A stretch of 64,000 nucleotides of DNA from Hyphomicrobiales bacterium (GTDB lineage Bacteria > Pseudomonadota > Alphaproteobacteria > Rhizobiales > Beijerinckiaceae), in assembly GCA_930633495.1 (NCBI GenBank), contig CAKNFJ010000001.1:4673001-4737000 (forward strand), read 5' to 3'. The translations under genes and the position numbers were made by a program. Under the pieces are notes generated by a model. That model did no database searches. It was not told the origin of the DNA and saw only the letters and a list, made by a program, of their open reading frames with translations. This document shows, one piece after another, positions 55,586 to 64,000 of the stretch. Every line of letters starts with the position of its first letter. Within the stretch, counting starts at the first letter, position 1.

Positions 55586-55676
55586 GTGATGCTCGCCCTT
55601 GTGGCAGGCATCCACGTTTTGACGCCGCACTTGATAAAGGAAGACGTGGATGGCCGGGACGAGCCCGATCCTGACG
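55586..55676. repeat. Palindromic repeat, ATGCTCGCCCTTGTGG family, copy G
   Basis: Begins GTGATGCTCGCCCTTGTGGC, has inner TCCACG and GACGTGGATGG, and ends CGATCCTGACG. It matches copy E (40081-40173) in the same orientation. Confidence 0.78.
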
Positions 55677-55810
55677 GGAGAGCGGCTTGAGAGCGTTTCG
55701 TAGCCGACGCTCTCCGCTATGCACGCTGCTTCTGCATGCAGCATGCACCTTGCCATTGACCGCTCCGCATACCGTACCGGATAGTTCGCTCCGAGAGGGA
55801 GCGAAGACCG

Positions 55811-57004
55811 ATGCCGCAGCCGAGACCGTCCACCGCGCTTGCCGGGCTCAAGGTGCTGGATCTGACCCGCGTGCGCGCCGGGCCGACCTGCGTGCGCGTC
55901 TTCGCCGATTTCGGCGCCGATGTGATCAAGGTGGAGAGCCCGCCCGGCCTCGATCCGAACGAGAACATGAGCGGGCCGCGCCTCGGCTACGACATGCAGA
56001 ACCTGCATCGCAACAAGCGGTCGCTCGCGCTCAACCTGAAGACCACCGAAGGCAAGGCGATCCTGATGAAGCTCGTCGACGAGGCAGACCTGCTCGTCGA
56101 GAACTTCCGGCCCGATGTGAAGGAGCGGCTCGGTCTCGATTTCGAGACGCTGCACGCGCGCAACCCGCGGCTGATCCTCGTCTCGATTTCCGGCTTCGGG
56201 CAATCCGGCCCGTATCGGACGCGCGCCGGCTTCGACCAGATCGCACAAGGCATGGGCGGGATGATGTCGGTGACGGGGCTGCCGGGGCAGGGGCCGGTCA
56301 GGGCCGGGATCGCGCTCGCCGATTCCTCCGCGGGGATCTACGGCGCCGTCGGCGCATTGATCGCCCTGCAGGAGCGGGCGACCTCCGGCAAGGGGCAGTG
56401 GGTGCAGACTTCGCTGCTCGAAGCCCAGATCGCGATGATGGATTTCCAGGCGGCGCGCTATCTCGTCGAGGGCTCGGTTCCGCCCCAGGCCGGCAACGAC
56501 CATCCCTACCAGACGCCGATGGGCGTCTATCGGACGCGCGACGGGGCGATCAATCTCGGCGTCGGCGGCGAGGAGCAATGGCGCTCCTTCTGTCGGGCGA
56601 TCGAGCGGCCCGAATGGGGTGCGGATGCGCAATACGACAGCACGGAGAAGCGCTTCGCGCATCGGCCGGAATTGCGGGAAATGATCGAGGCGCGGTTGTC
56701 CGAGGCCGACAGTGCCGATTGGCTGGCCGTAATGGAGCGCCATGGCGTGCCGGCCGGGCCGATCTATGCCGTGGACGAAATGTTCGAGGATCCGCAGGTC
56801 CGCCATCTCGGCATCGCCAGGCCGCTGAACCATCCCGATCTCGGAGACATCCGCCTCGTCGGCCAGCCGGTGACGCTGTCGCGCACCCCGGCCGATGTCG
56901 CGACGCCGACGCCGGCGGCGGGAGAGCATAATGACGAGATTCTCGCCGGGCTCGGCTATGACGAAACAGCGCTCGCAAGGCTGCGGGCCGATGGCGTGAT
57001 CTGA
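55811..57004 (+). CDS. CaiB/BaiF-family (class III) CoA-transferase
   Basis: A 397-residue CoA-transferase that moves CoA between carboxylic acids. N-terminal LAGLKVLDLTRVRAGPTCVRVFADFGADVIKVE is the family opening (cited by VLDLTRVRAGP and ADVIKVE). RNKRSLALNLK follows. The catalytic Asp171 sits in GIALADSSAG. The donor and acceptor are not evident from sequence. It is co-transcribed with a crotonase gene 12 bases downstream, so the pair probably activates and then hydrates or otherwise converts a small acid. Confidence 0.92.
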   Translation: MPQPRPSTALAGLKVLDLTRVRAGPTCVRVFADFGADVIKVESPPGLDPNENMSGPRLGYDMQNLHRNKRSLALNLKTTEGKAILMKLVDEADLLVENFRPDVKERLGLDFETLHARNPRLILVSISGFGQSGPYRTRAGFDQIAQGMGGMMSVTGLPGQGPVRAGIALADSSAGIYGAVGALIALQERATSGKGQWVQTSLLEAQIAMMDFQAARYLVEGSVPPQAGNDHPYQTPMGVYRTRDGAINLGVGGEEQWRSFCRAIERPEWGADAQYDSTEKRFAHRPELREMIEARLSEADSADWLAVMERHGVPAGPIYAVDEMFEDPQVRHLGIARPLNHPDLGDIRLVGQPVTLSRTPADVATPTPAAGEHNDEILAGLGYDETALARLRADGVI

Positions 57005-57016
57005 CGGAGAGCTGGA

Positions 57017-57799
57017 GTGGACGACGAAATCCTTTACGCGGTCGAAAACGGCGTCGGCACGATCACGCTCAACCGGCCACAGGCGCGCAATGCCCTGACC
57101 TTCGCCATGTACGAGCGCATTGCCGAGATCTGCCGCGATCCGGTCGCTCATGGCGATCCGCGCGTAATCGTCATGACCGGGGCGGGCGACAAGGCCTTCG
57201 CCGCCGGCACCGATATCGCTCAGTTCCGCGTCTTCAAGAGCGCGGAGGATGCGCTGGCCTATGAAGAGCGGATCGAGGCCGTGATCGGAACGATCGAACG
57301 CTGCCCGGTGCCGACCCTGGCCGCGATTGCCGGCGCCTTCACCGGTGGGGGAGCAGCGATCGGGCTCGCCTGCGATCTCCGGATCGCCACGGTGACGGCC
57401 CGATTCGGCTTTCCGATCGCGCGCACGCTCGGCAACTGCCTGTCGATGGATAATTATGCGCGGCTCTACGCGATGCTCGGCCCGGCGCGGGTCAAGGACA
57501 TCGTCTTTACCGCACGACTGGTCGAGGCGGAGGAGGGGCAGCGCATCGGCCTCTACAGCGAATTGCTGCCGGACCACGCCGCCCTGATGAGCCGGGCCGC
57601 CGAGCTGGCGCAACTCATCGCCGGGCATGCGCCCTTGACGATGCGCGCCACCAAGGAGGCCATGCGCCGTCTGGTCTCGGCGACGGCGGAGGGGCTCGAC
57701 GGCCGCGATCTCGTGACGCTCTGCTATACCAGCGCCGATTTCCGCGAAGGTATGGAGGCCTTCCTCGGCAAGCGCGCCCCGAACTGGACGGGCCGCTGA
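57017..57799 (+). CDS. Enoyl-CoA hydratase/isomerase-family protein
   Basis: A 260-residue crotonase-fold protein starting with GTG (GGAG upstream). Family blocks: TITLNRPQARNALT, VMTGAGDKAFAAGTDI (oxyanion hole loop), IAGAFTGGGAAIGLACDLRIA. The two catalytic glutamates of enoyl-CoA hydratases are not apparent: the region reads RFGFPIARTLGNCLS. It may catalyse another crotonase-type reaction. It follows the CoA-transferase gene by 12 bases. Confidence 0.85.
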   Translation: MDDEILYAVENGVGTITLNRPQARNALTFAMYERIAEICRDPVAHGDPRVIVMTGAGDKAFAAGTDIAQFRVFKSAEDALAYEERIEAVIGTIERCPVPTLAAIAGAFTGGGAAIGLACDLRIATVTARFGFPIARTLGNCLSMDNYARLYAMLGPARVKDIVFTARLVEAEEGQRIGLYSELLPDHAALMSRAAELAQLIAGHAPLTMRATKEAMRRLVSATAEGLDGRDLVTLCYTSADFREGMEAFLGKRAPNWTGR

Positions 57800-58138
57800 G
57801 CGCTATGCTCGGGCTTGACGCACTGCTTGTCCGGCTCACTCCGGGCGCCGCATCGAAAGCGATGGATCGCGGCTGTTCCAGCAGATGATGGGGAGCGGGG
57901 CATGCGCGGGAAACCCCTCCCCCTTGTGGGGAGGGGCAGGGGTGGGGGTCGCAAAGCCAGAACTCTGCCTCCGTTTTTTTGCGCGCCCCGCTTCTGCAAT
58001 CGGCCGCGCACCCGGTCGTTCGACCCCCATCCCCATACCCTTCCCCACAAGGGGGAAGGGAGGAGGCCGCATCTGCAAACGCTCGCTCGAACGGGCCGGA
58101 CAGCTCTGGACTCGACCCGGGCGTCTCGGGATGAACAC
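57800..58138. repeat. 339-bp gap with an inverted pair of GC-rich repeats
   Basis: Between the convergent crotonase and MFS genes. Left unit CCCCTCCCCCTTGTGGGGAGGGG (from about 57916, cited by CCCCCTTGTGGGGAGGGG) followed by CAGGGGTGGGGGTCG; right unit CGACCCCCATCCCCATACCC then CCCCACAAGGGGGAAGGG, in inverted orientation. The open frames here are all repeat sequence. Confidence 0.78.
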
Positions 58139-59464
58139 TCAGCCGTAGCGGCCTTCCAGCCTGCGATCGAGCGCGAGCGCGGCCAAGGTGCAGAGCGCGC
58201 CGGAGAGCAGGTAGATGCCGACCCAGGCGAGGCCGAAGGTGCTCGACACCGTCAACGCCACCAGCGGCGCGAAGCCGGCGCCCAGCAGCCAGGCCAGGTC
58301 TGAGGTCAGCGCCGCGCCGGTATAGCGGTATTGCGTGCCGAAGCTCGAGGCGACGGCGCCGGCCGTCTGGCCATAGGAGAGGCCGAGCAGGCCGAAGCCG
58401 ATGATGACGTAGATCGTCTGGCCCGCCAGGCTGTCGCCGAAGAGCAGCGGGGCGATGACGCTCGACAGGCTGAACAGCGCGATCATCGCGCCCGAAAGCA
58501 GCAGCGTGTTGCGGCGGCCGATCTGGTCCGCGATCAGGCCCGAGGTGACGATCGCGCCCGCACCGACCACGCCGCCGGCGCCCTGCACCAGCAGGAATTC
58601 CGCGACCGAGCGGTCGGTGAACAGGTTGATCCAGCTTACCGGGAAGATGGTGACGAGGTGGAACAGCGCGAAGCTCGCCAGCGGCACGAAGGCACCGAGC
58701 ACGATCGTGCGGCCATGGGCCCGGACGAGTTCCGAAACCGGCACCGGCATGAGCTCACGCGTTTCCATCAGCTCGGCGAATTCATGGGTCGCGACCATGC
58801 GCAGGCGGGCGAACAGCGCCACCACGTTGATCGTCAGCGCCACGAAGAACGGGTAGCGCCAGCCCCAGCCGAGGAAATCCTCCTTCGACAGCGCACCTTC
58901 GAAATAGGCGAACAGGCCGGCGGCGAGAATGAAGCCGAAGGGAGCGCCGAGCTGCGGCAGCATCGCATACCAGCCGCGGCGGTTGGGCGGTGCGTTGAGC
59001 GCGAGCAGGGAGGACAGCCCGTCCCAGGCGCCGCCGAGCGCGATGCCCTGCAGCAGGCGGAAACCGGCGAGGATGACGACGCACCAGATCCCGATCGTCG
59101 CATAGCCTGGCAGGAAGGCGATCGCGGCGGTCGAGCCGCCGAGCAGGAACAGCGCGATGGTGAGCTTGGTCGCACGGCCATAGCGGCGGTCGATGGCGAA
59201 GAACAGGACCGAGCCGATCGGCCGCGTGATGAAGGCCAGAGCGAAGATGCCGAAGGCATAGAGCGTGCCGGTGAGGCGGTCGACGAAGGGAAAGACCAGC
59301 TCCGGGAAAACCAGCACGCAGCCGAGGCCGAAGACGAAGAAGTCGAAATATTCCGACGTCCGCCCGATGATGACGCCAAGCGCGATATCGGCGGGCGTGA
59401 CGTGGTCGCGCCCGTGCTCGTCCGTCAGATGTCCCGGTGATTGGATCGTCGCGTCAGCGCTCAT
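58139..59464 (-). CDS. MFS transporter, metabolite:H+ symporter-like
   Basis: A 441-residue membrane carrier with about 12 helices. RPIGSVLFFAIDRRYGRATKL carries the MFS loop 2-3 motif in altered form; GLLGLSYGQTAGAVASSFG and GWGWRYPFFVALTINVV resemble the metabolite:H+ symporter family that takes up organic acids or shikimate. The substrate is not known. It converges with the CoA-transferase/crotonase pair and diverges from cyoA. Confidence 0.88.
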   Translation of the reverse strand: MSADATIQSPGHLTDEHGRDHVTPADIALGVIIGRTSEYFDFFVFGLGCVLVFPELVFPFVDRLTGTLYAFGIFALAFITRPIGSVLFFAIDRRYGRATKLTIALFLLGGSTAAIAFLPGYATIGIWCVVILAGFRLLQGIALGGAWDGLSSLLALNAPPNRRGWYAMLPQLGAPFGFILAAGLFAYFEGALSKEDFLGWGWRYPFFVALTINVVALFARLRMVATHEFAELMETRELMPVPVSELVRAHGRTIVLGAFVPLASFALFHLVTIFPVSWINLFTDRSVAEFLLVQGAGGVVGAGAIVTSGLIADQIGRRNTLLLSGAMIALFSLSSVIAPLLFGDSLAGQTIYVIIGFGLLGLSYGQTAGAVASSFGTQYRYTGAALTSDLAWLLGAGFAPLVALTVSSTFGLAWVGIYLLSGALCTLAALALDRRLEGRYG

Positions 59465-59600
59465 GACCGCGAATTCCTCGCTCGCAGACAGGCCGGAAGG
59501 ACCGGGCTTGCCCGCACCTCATACAAATGGATACGGTGGTTAGAAGCTTCCCGTCAAACCGTCGCAATGGGACAGATTGTCCGATGTGCGGTGCGATAGA

Positions 59601-60731
59601 ATGGGAATAGAGAGCGGTGGTTCCCGGATCAGGGAGGTCTCGAGTCTCTTGCGGATCTTTCGAATTTTAGCGGCTTTGCCGATTCTCGCCATGCTCGGCG
59701 GGTGCCAGATGGTGCTTCTGTCGCCTTCCGGCGATATTGCGGTGCAGCAGCGGAATCTCCTGTTCGCCTCCACGGCGCTGATGCTGCTCATCATCATCCC
59801 GGTGATGGCGCTGACGATTTTCTTCGCCTGGCGCTACCGCGCCTCGGCCAAGGCCAGCTACGACCCGGACTGGCACCATTCGCTGCCGCTCGAAGTGGTG
59901 ATCTGGTCGGTGCCGCTGCTGATCATCGTGGTCATCGGCGCGATGACCTGGATGGGCACGCATCTGCTTGACCCCTATCGCCCGTTGAACCGCATCAGTG
60001 CCTCCAGGCCGACCGTCGAGGCGAAAGCCGGCGGGAACGGGGTCAGGAAGCAGCCGCTGGTGATCCAGGTCGTGGCGCTCGACTGGAAATGGCTGTTCCT
60101 CTACCCGGCGCAGGGCATCGCCTCGCTCAACGAGGTGGTGGCGCCGGTCGACCAGCCGATCGAGTTCCGCATCACCTCGTCCTCGGTGATGAATTCGCTC
60201 TTCATCCCGGCGCTCGCCGGCCAGATCTACGCCATGCCCGGCATGCAGACGAAGCTCAACGCGGTGATCAACCATCCCGGCGATTTCGAGGGGTTCTCGG
60301 CCAATTACAGCGGGGCCGGCTTCTCCGACATGCGCTTCCGCTTCCGTGGCGTCGACGAGAAGGGCTTCGGTGACTGGGTGCAGGGCGCGCTCCGCAAGGG
60401 CAGTCCGCTCGGGCGCGAGGAATATCTGGTGCTGGAGAAGCCGAGCGAGCGCGAGGCGGTCCGCTATTTCCGCGACATCCCGTCCGATCTGTTCAGCGCC
60501 ATCCTCAACATGTGCGTCGACCGCGCCAAGATGTGCACGCGCGACATGATGGCGATGGACGCCAAGGGGGGCGGGGGCAAGGAGGGCATCCATATCGTCG
60601 CGCAGCTCGAATACGACAAGAGCGTGCGCCGGGGCGGGCAGCCGATGCCGCCGCGCCCCTTCGTGACGGCGATCTGCACGCCGACCGATGTCTACGGCAC
60701 CGGGGGCGTCACCGCCCGCGTCGCCAACTGA
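59601..60731 (+). CDS. cyoA: Cytochrome o ubiquinol oxidase subunit II
   Basis: A lipoprotein subunit of the bo3-type quinol oxidase. The signal ends ILAMLGGC and a second helix (LMLLIIIPVMALTIFFAWRY) and third (LPLEVVIWSVPLLIIVVIGAMTW) follow, then the cupredoxin-like domain without Cu-A ligands (WKWLFLYPAQGIASLNEV; SVMNSLFIPALAGQIYAMPGMQTKL). About 376 residues from ATG 59601. A TTG at 59649, 11 bases after AGGGAGG and immediately before the signal peptide, may be the true start. First gene of the cyo operon. Confidence 0.93.
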   Translation: MGIESGGSRIREVSSLLRIFRILAALPILAMLGGCQMVLLSPSGDIAVQQRNLLFASTALMLLIIIPVMALTIFFAWRYRASAKASYDPDWHHSLPLEVVIWSVPLLIIVVIGAMTWMGTHLLDPYRPLNRISASRPTVEAKAGGNGVRKQPLVIQVVALDWKWLFLYPAQGIASLNEVVAPVDQPIEFRITSSSVMNSLFIPALAGQIYAMPGMQTKLNAVINHPGDFEGFSANYSGAGFSDMRFRFRGVDEKGFGDWVQGALRKGSPLGREEYLVLEKPSEREAVRYFRDIPSDLFSAILNMCVDRAKMCTRDMMAMDAKGGGGKEGIHIVAQLEYDKSVRRGGQPMPPRPFVTAICTPTDVYGTGGVTARVAN

Positions 60732-60756
60732 CTGCCGCTAGCGAGGCGAGTGAACG

Positions 60757-62757
60757 ATGACCTCCTATCCCGAATGGTGGAAGCTGATCTTCGGGCGCTT
60801 CACGCTCGAAGCGTTTCCCTATCATGAGCCGATCCTGATCGGGACCTTCGCGGTCGTCCTCCTCGGTGGCCTCGCGCTCGTCGCGCTGGTCACCCGCTAC
60901 AAGCTCTGGGGCTATCTCTGGCATGAGTGGTTCACCAGCGTGGACCACAAGAAGATCGGGATCATGTACATGATCCTCGGCGTGATCATGCTGCTGCGCG
61001 GCTTCGCCGACGCGCTGATGATGCGCGGCCAGCAGGCGATCGCCTTCGCCGGCAACGAGGGTTATCTGCCGCCGCACCATTACGACCAGATCTTCACGGC
61101 CCATGGCGTGATCATGATCTTCTTCGTGGCGATGCCCTTCGTCACGGGGCTGATGAACTATGTCGTGCCGCTGCAGATCGGCGCGCGCGACGTTGCTTTT
61201 CCCTTCCTGAACAATTTCTCGTTTTGGATGACGGTCGGCGGCGCGGTGCTGGTGATGGCGTCGCTCTTCATCGGCGAATTCGCCAAGGTGGGCTGGCTCG
61301 CCTACCCACCGCTATCGGGGGCCGCCTACTCGCCCGGGGTGGGGATGGATTACTACCTATGGGCCCTGCAGATCGCGGGTGTGGGTACGACCCTGTCCGG
61401 CGTCAACCTGATCGCGACCATCGTGAAGATGCGTGCGCCCGGCATGGACATGATGCGGATGCCGGTTTTCACCTGGACCTCGCTGTGCACCAACGTGCTG
61501 ATCGTCGCGACCTTCCCGATCCTGGCGGCGACGCTCGCGCTGCTGACGCTCGACCGCTATGTCGGCACCAATTTCTTCACGAACGATCTCGGCGGCAACC
61601 CGATGATGTATGTGAATCTGATCTGGATCTGGGGCCATCCTGAGGTCTACATCCTGATCCTGCCGATCTTCGGAGTGTATTCCGAGGTGGCCTCGACCTT
61701 CTGCGGCAAGCGCCTCTTCGGCTATGCCTCGATGGTCTACGCGACGGTGGTCATCACCATCCTGTCCTACCTCGTCTGGCTGCACCACTTCTTCACGATG
61801 GGCTCGGGCGCCAGCGTGAACTCCTTCTTCGGCATCACGACGATGATCATCTCGATCCCGACGGGCGCGAAGATCTTCAACTGGCTGTTCACGATGTATC
61901 GCGGCCGCATCCGCTTCGAGCTGCCGATGATGTGGCTCGTCGCCTTCATGCTGACCTTCGTCATCGGCGGCATGACCGGCGTGATGTTGGCGGTGCCGCC
62001 GGCCGATTTCGTGCTGCACAACAGCCTGTTCCTGATCGCCCATTTCCACAACGTCATCATCGGCGGCGTGGTCTTCGGCGTCTTCGCCGGCATCGCCTAC
62101 TGGTTCCCGAAGGCCTTCGGCTTCAAGCTCGACACGTTCTGGGGCCTGCTCTCCTTCTGGTTCTGGGTGGTCGGCTTCTACGTCGCCTTCATGCCGCTCT
62201 ATATCCTCGGCCTGATGGGCGTGACGCGGCGTCTGAGCCGTTTCGAGGACCCGTCGCTCCAGATCTGGTTCGTGATCGCGGCGGTGGGCGCGATCCTGAT
62301 CGCGCTCGGCATCCTGTGCTTCATCATCCAGATCGCCGTCAGCATCCTGCGCCGCGAGCAGCTGCGCGACACGACCGGCGATCCCTGGGACGGGCGCACG
62401 CTGGAATGGTCGACCTCCTCGCCGCCGCCGGGCTACAACTTCGCGTTCACGCCGATCGTGCATGACCTCGACGCCTGGGCCGACATGAAGAAGCGCGGCT
62501 ACCGGCGCCCGCTCGGCGGTTTCAAGCCGATCCATATGCCGCGGAACACCGGAGCCGGCGTGATCATCGCCGGGCTCGCCACGGTCTGCGGCTTCGCCCT
62601 AATCTGGTACATCTGGTGGCTGGCGGCGTTGACATTCGTGGGCGTGATCGCCACGGCGATCGGGCACAGCTTCAACTACGACCGCGACTTCCATATCCCT
62701 GCCGAAACCGTTCTGCGCGAAGAGAATTCGCGCACCGAACAGCTCGGCCGGGCCTGA
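60757..62757 (+). CDS. cyoB: Cytochrome o ubiquinol oxidase subunit I
   Basis: A 666-residue heme-copper oxidase core with about 15 helices. Landmarks are [19 protein letters not shown] [19 protein letters not shown] (heme ligand His), [15 protein letters not shown] (Cu-B His and Tyr cross-link region), and [14 protein letters not shown] (heme ligands). The extra helices relative to aa3 oxidases are present. It reduces oxygen with electrons from ubiquinol and pumps protons. Confidence 0.96.
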   Translation: MTSYPEWWKLIFGRFTLEAFPYHEPILIGTFAVVLLGGLALVALVTRYKLWGYLWHEWFTSVDHKKIGIMYMILGVIMLLRGFADALMMRGQQAIAFAGNEGYLPPHHYDQIFTAHGVIMIFFVAMPFVTGLMNYVVPLQIGARDVAFPFLNNFSFWMTVGGAVLVMASLFIGEFAKVGWLAYPPLSGAAYSPGVGMDYYLWALQIAGVGTTLSGVNLIATIVKMRAPGMDMMRMPVFTWTSLCTNVLIVATFPILAATLALLTLDRYVGTNFFTNDLGGNPMMYVNLIWIWGHPEVYILILPIFGVYSEVASTFCGKRLFGYASMVYATVVITILSYLVWLHHFFTMGSGASVNSFFGITTMIISIPTGAKIFNWLFTMYRGRIRFELPMMWLVAFMLTFVIGGMTGVMLAVPPADFVLHNSLFLIAHFHNVIIGGVVFGVFAGIAYWFPKAFGFKLDTFWGLLSFWFWVVGFYVAFMPLYILGLMGVTRRLSRFEDPSLQIWFVIAAVGAILIALGILCFIIQIAVSILRREQLRDTTGDPWDGRTLEWSTSSPPPGYNFAFTPIVHDLDAWADMKKRGYRRPLGGFKPIHMPRNTGAGVIIAGLATVCGFALIWYIWWLAALTFVGVIATAIGHSFNYDRDFHIPAETVLREENSRTEQLGRA

Positions 62758-62763
62758 GGGGCG

Positions 62764-63411
62764 ATGATGAGCACGAACCCTCGGGCGACAGCGGAAGCGC
62801 AGGCTGCGAACGGAGTTCCGGCCTTCTACGTCACGGGAGAGGAGCACGAGCACTCCGGCGGCTCGACCATGCTCGGCTTCTGGCTCTATCTGATGAGCGA
62901 CTGCCTCGTCTTCGCAGTCCTCTTCGCGACCTTCGGCGTGCTGGGGCGCAACTATGCGGCGGGGCCGTCGGGCGTCGACCTGTTCGACCTCAGGCTGGTC
63001 GCGATCAACACCGCGATGCTGCTCTTCTCCTCGATCACCTATGGCTTCGCCATGCTGGCGATGGACAAGGGCCGGCAGGCGGCGATGCAGGGCTGGCTCG
63101 TCGTCACCGCCGCCTTCGGTCTCGCCTTCCTCGCGATCGAACTCTACGAGTTCGCGCATCTGATCCATGAGGGCGCGACCCCGATGCGCAGCGCCTTCCT
63201 GTCCTCCTTCTTCACGCTGGTCGGCACGCACGGGCTGCACGTCACCTTCGGCCTGATCTGGCTTGCCGTGCTGATGGTCCAGGTCCGGCGGCGCGGGCTG
63301 ATCGAGGCGAACCGGCGCCGGCTGATGTGCCTCTCCATGTTCTGGCACTTCCTCGACGTCGTCTGGATCGGCGTCTTCACCTTCGTCTATCTGATGGGCG
63401 TGCTGAAATGA
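62764..63411 (+). CDS. cyoC: Cytochrome o ubiquinol oxidase subunit III
   Basis: A 215-residue membrane protein of five helices: [22 protein letters not shown] opens helix 1, [28 protein letters not shown] follows, ending [18 protein letters not shown]. It stabilises subunit I. A second ATG three bases later (62767) is an alternative start. Seven bases separate it from cyoB. Confidence 0.95.
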   Translation: MMSTNPRATAEAQAANGVPAFYVTGEEHEHSGGSTMLGFWLYLMSDCLVFAVLFATFGVLGRNYAAGPSGVDLFDLRLVAINTAMLLFSSITYGFAMLAMDKGRQAAMQGWLVVTAAFGLAFLAIELYEFAHLIHEGATPMRSAFLSSFFTLVGTHGLHVTFGLIWLAVLMVQVRRRGLIEANRRRLMCLSMFWHFLDVVWIGVFTFVYLMGVLK

Positions 63412-63785
63412 GCGCTGGCCAGAACCAAGCCGAGCATCACGACGGGCATGGCGGCCACGGCGGCGCGCCGCATGGCAGCCTGCGCGGCTATGTCACCGGC
63501 TTCCTGCTTTCGGTGGTACTGACCGCGATTCCGTTCTGGCTCGTCATGAACGACGTGCTCGGCAATGCGACGCTGACCGCGATCGTGATCATGGCTTTCG
63601 CCGCCGTGCAGATCGTCGTCCACATGGTCTATTTCCTGCACATGAACAGCCGCGCCGAAGAAGGCTGGAGCATGATGGCGCTGATCTTCACGATCATCAT
63701 TGTGGTGATCGCGCTCTCGGGCTCGCTCTGGGTGATGTACCACCTCAACAGCAACATGATGCCGAGCGACCTGCACAAGATGTGA
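63408..63785 (+). CDS. cyoD: Cytochrome o ubiquinol oxidase subunit IV
   Basis: A 125-residue protein with a His-rich N-terminus ([14 protein letters not shown]) and three helices; [18 protein letters not shown] is the CyoD signature. Overlaps cyoC by four bases (ATGA). cyoE (heme O synthase) is not seen within the window. Confidence 0.95.
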   Translation: MSAGQNQAEHHDGHGGHGGAPHGSLRGYVTGFLLSVVLTAIPFWLVMNDVLGNATLTAIVIMAFAAVQIVVHMVYFLHMNSRAEEGWSMMALIFTIIIVVIALSGSLWVMYHLNSNMMPSDLHKM

Positions 63786-63917
63786 GAGATCGCTTGGCAA
63801 CTCTACTGCGGCGGCCGACTGACTGCGCTTCCGGTGCTCGCGTACCAAAGTACGCTCCGCTCCGGTTCTCGAAAACGCCGCCATTCGACTCTCCGCAGCG
63901 CGTTGCCAAGCGATCTC
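63786..63917. repeat. 132-bp inverted-repeat element after cyoD
   Basis: Perfect 16-bp arms GAGATCGCTTGGCAAC (63786-63801) and GTTGCCAAGCGATCTC (63902-63917) begin right after the cyoD stop. A nested GCGTACCAAAGTACGC hairpin (near 63849-63864) sits at the centre. It would form a long hairpin in the cyo transcript before the next gene. Confidence 0.85.
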
Positions 63918-63930
63918 CAGGCGCCCCTCG

Positions 63931-64000
63931 ATGATGCCGCCGTTGGACGTCAGAGCCAGGCGACGCTCGCACACAGCTCGTCTTGTCTTCGCCGTAGCGC
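63931..64000 (+). CDS. Probable SURF1-like protein, start only
   Basis: Twenty-three codons are visible before the window ends: MMPPLDVRARRRSHTARLVFAVA, a basic start followed by the beginning of a hydrophobic helix (cited by RARRRSH and LVFAV). SURF1 genes commonly follow cyoABCD in alphaproteobacteria, which is the main basis for the name. There is only a weak CAGG ribosome binding site. The call is tentative. Confidence 0.4.
   Translation, partial: MMPPLDVRARRRSHTARLVFAVA

Noticed and set aside
57815..58303. 162-residue open frame between the crotonase and MFS genes
   Set aside because: It runs through the inverted GC-rich repeat pair and into the antisense of the MFS gene.

Overview
The window is a GC-rich (roughly two-thirds G+C), gene-dense chromosomal segment of an alphaproteobacterium, most likely of the order Hyphomicrobiales (Rhizobiales). 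The evidence is the gene set and order: tatABC-serS-surE-pcm-nlpD followed by yajC-secD-secF and a Mth938-like gene, scpAB next to nagZ, a phasin gene, DUF1127 and DUF1489 proteins, SPOR-domain proteins, and CTAGAGCA-type and REP-like intergenic repeats. A Bosea-like genus is my best guess; that is inference. No rRNA, CRISPR array, prophage, insertion sequence or recognisable defence island is visible.

Layout. 1-4.4 kb: the end of a DmeF-type cation efflux gene, a CorA/ZntB-type transporter, two tandem GH25 lysozyme-like genes and tRNA-Leu(GAG). 4.4-14.8 kb: a stand-alone FliN domain protein, lipB, a small lipoprotein, and the two subunits of methylcrotonyl-CoA carboxylase (mccB at 6 kb, mccA at 11.4 kb), separated by a conserved small protein, a small PF00174-like secreted protein, a Tat-exported Kelch protein, an SDR and a CDF-like membrane protein. 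15-28 kb: panC, a VWA plus membrane J-domain pair, a D,D-carboxypeptidase with a SPOR domain, a phasin, a UxaA-family dehydratase, a frameshifted VOC gene, an aminotransferase, a sirtuin, a double cold-shock protein and an HD-GYP protein. 27.7-50.5 kb is the housekeeping core: erpA, a dGTPase-like gene, argS, a SPOR protein, a TRAP solute-binding protein, nagZ, scpAB, an orphan ABC ATPase, tatABC, serS, surE, pcm, an nlpD-like gene, a DUF815 ATPase, yajC-secD-secF and an NDUFAF6-like synthase homologue. 50.8-64 kb: trmFO, a DUF1127 peptide missed by length-based calling, a His-rich heavy-metal P-type ATPase behind a MerR-type promoter, a CoA-transferase/crotonase pair, an MFS transporter and the cyoABCD quinol oxidase operon, followed by a probable SURF1 start cut by the window edge.

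How the genes fit together. Several units act in cell-envelope biogenesis: Tat and Sec-DF-YajC export, NlpD-like and GH25 wall proteins, SPOR proteins and NagZ recycling. argS, serS, trmFO and tRNA-Leu serve translation. mccAB belongs to leucine/isovalerate catabolism. cyoABCD is a terminal oxidase. The DmeF, ZntB-like and P1B ATPase genes handle divalent metals.

The best signals beyond routine annotation are a 19-bp-spacer MerR-type promoter before the P1B ATPase, paired TGCATTGCA-type sites before the phasin gene, an HD-GYP gene whose coding potential runs upstream of every canonical start to a well-spaced ATC codon, a one-base frameshift in a Tat-exported VOC protein, and at least three families of palindromic intergenic repeats. 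I did not find a convincing new multi-gene system; the VWA/J-domain pair is the nearest candidate.
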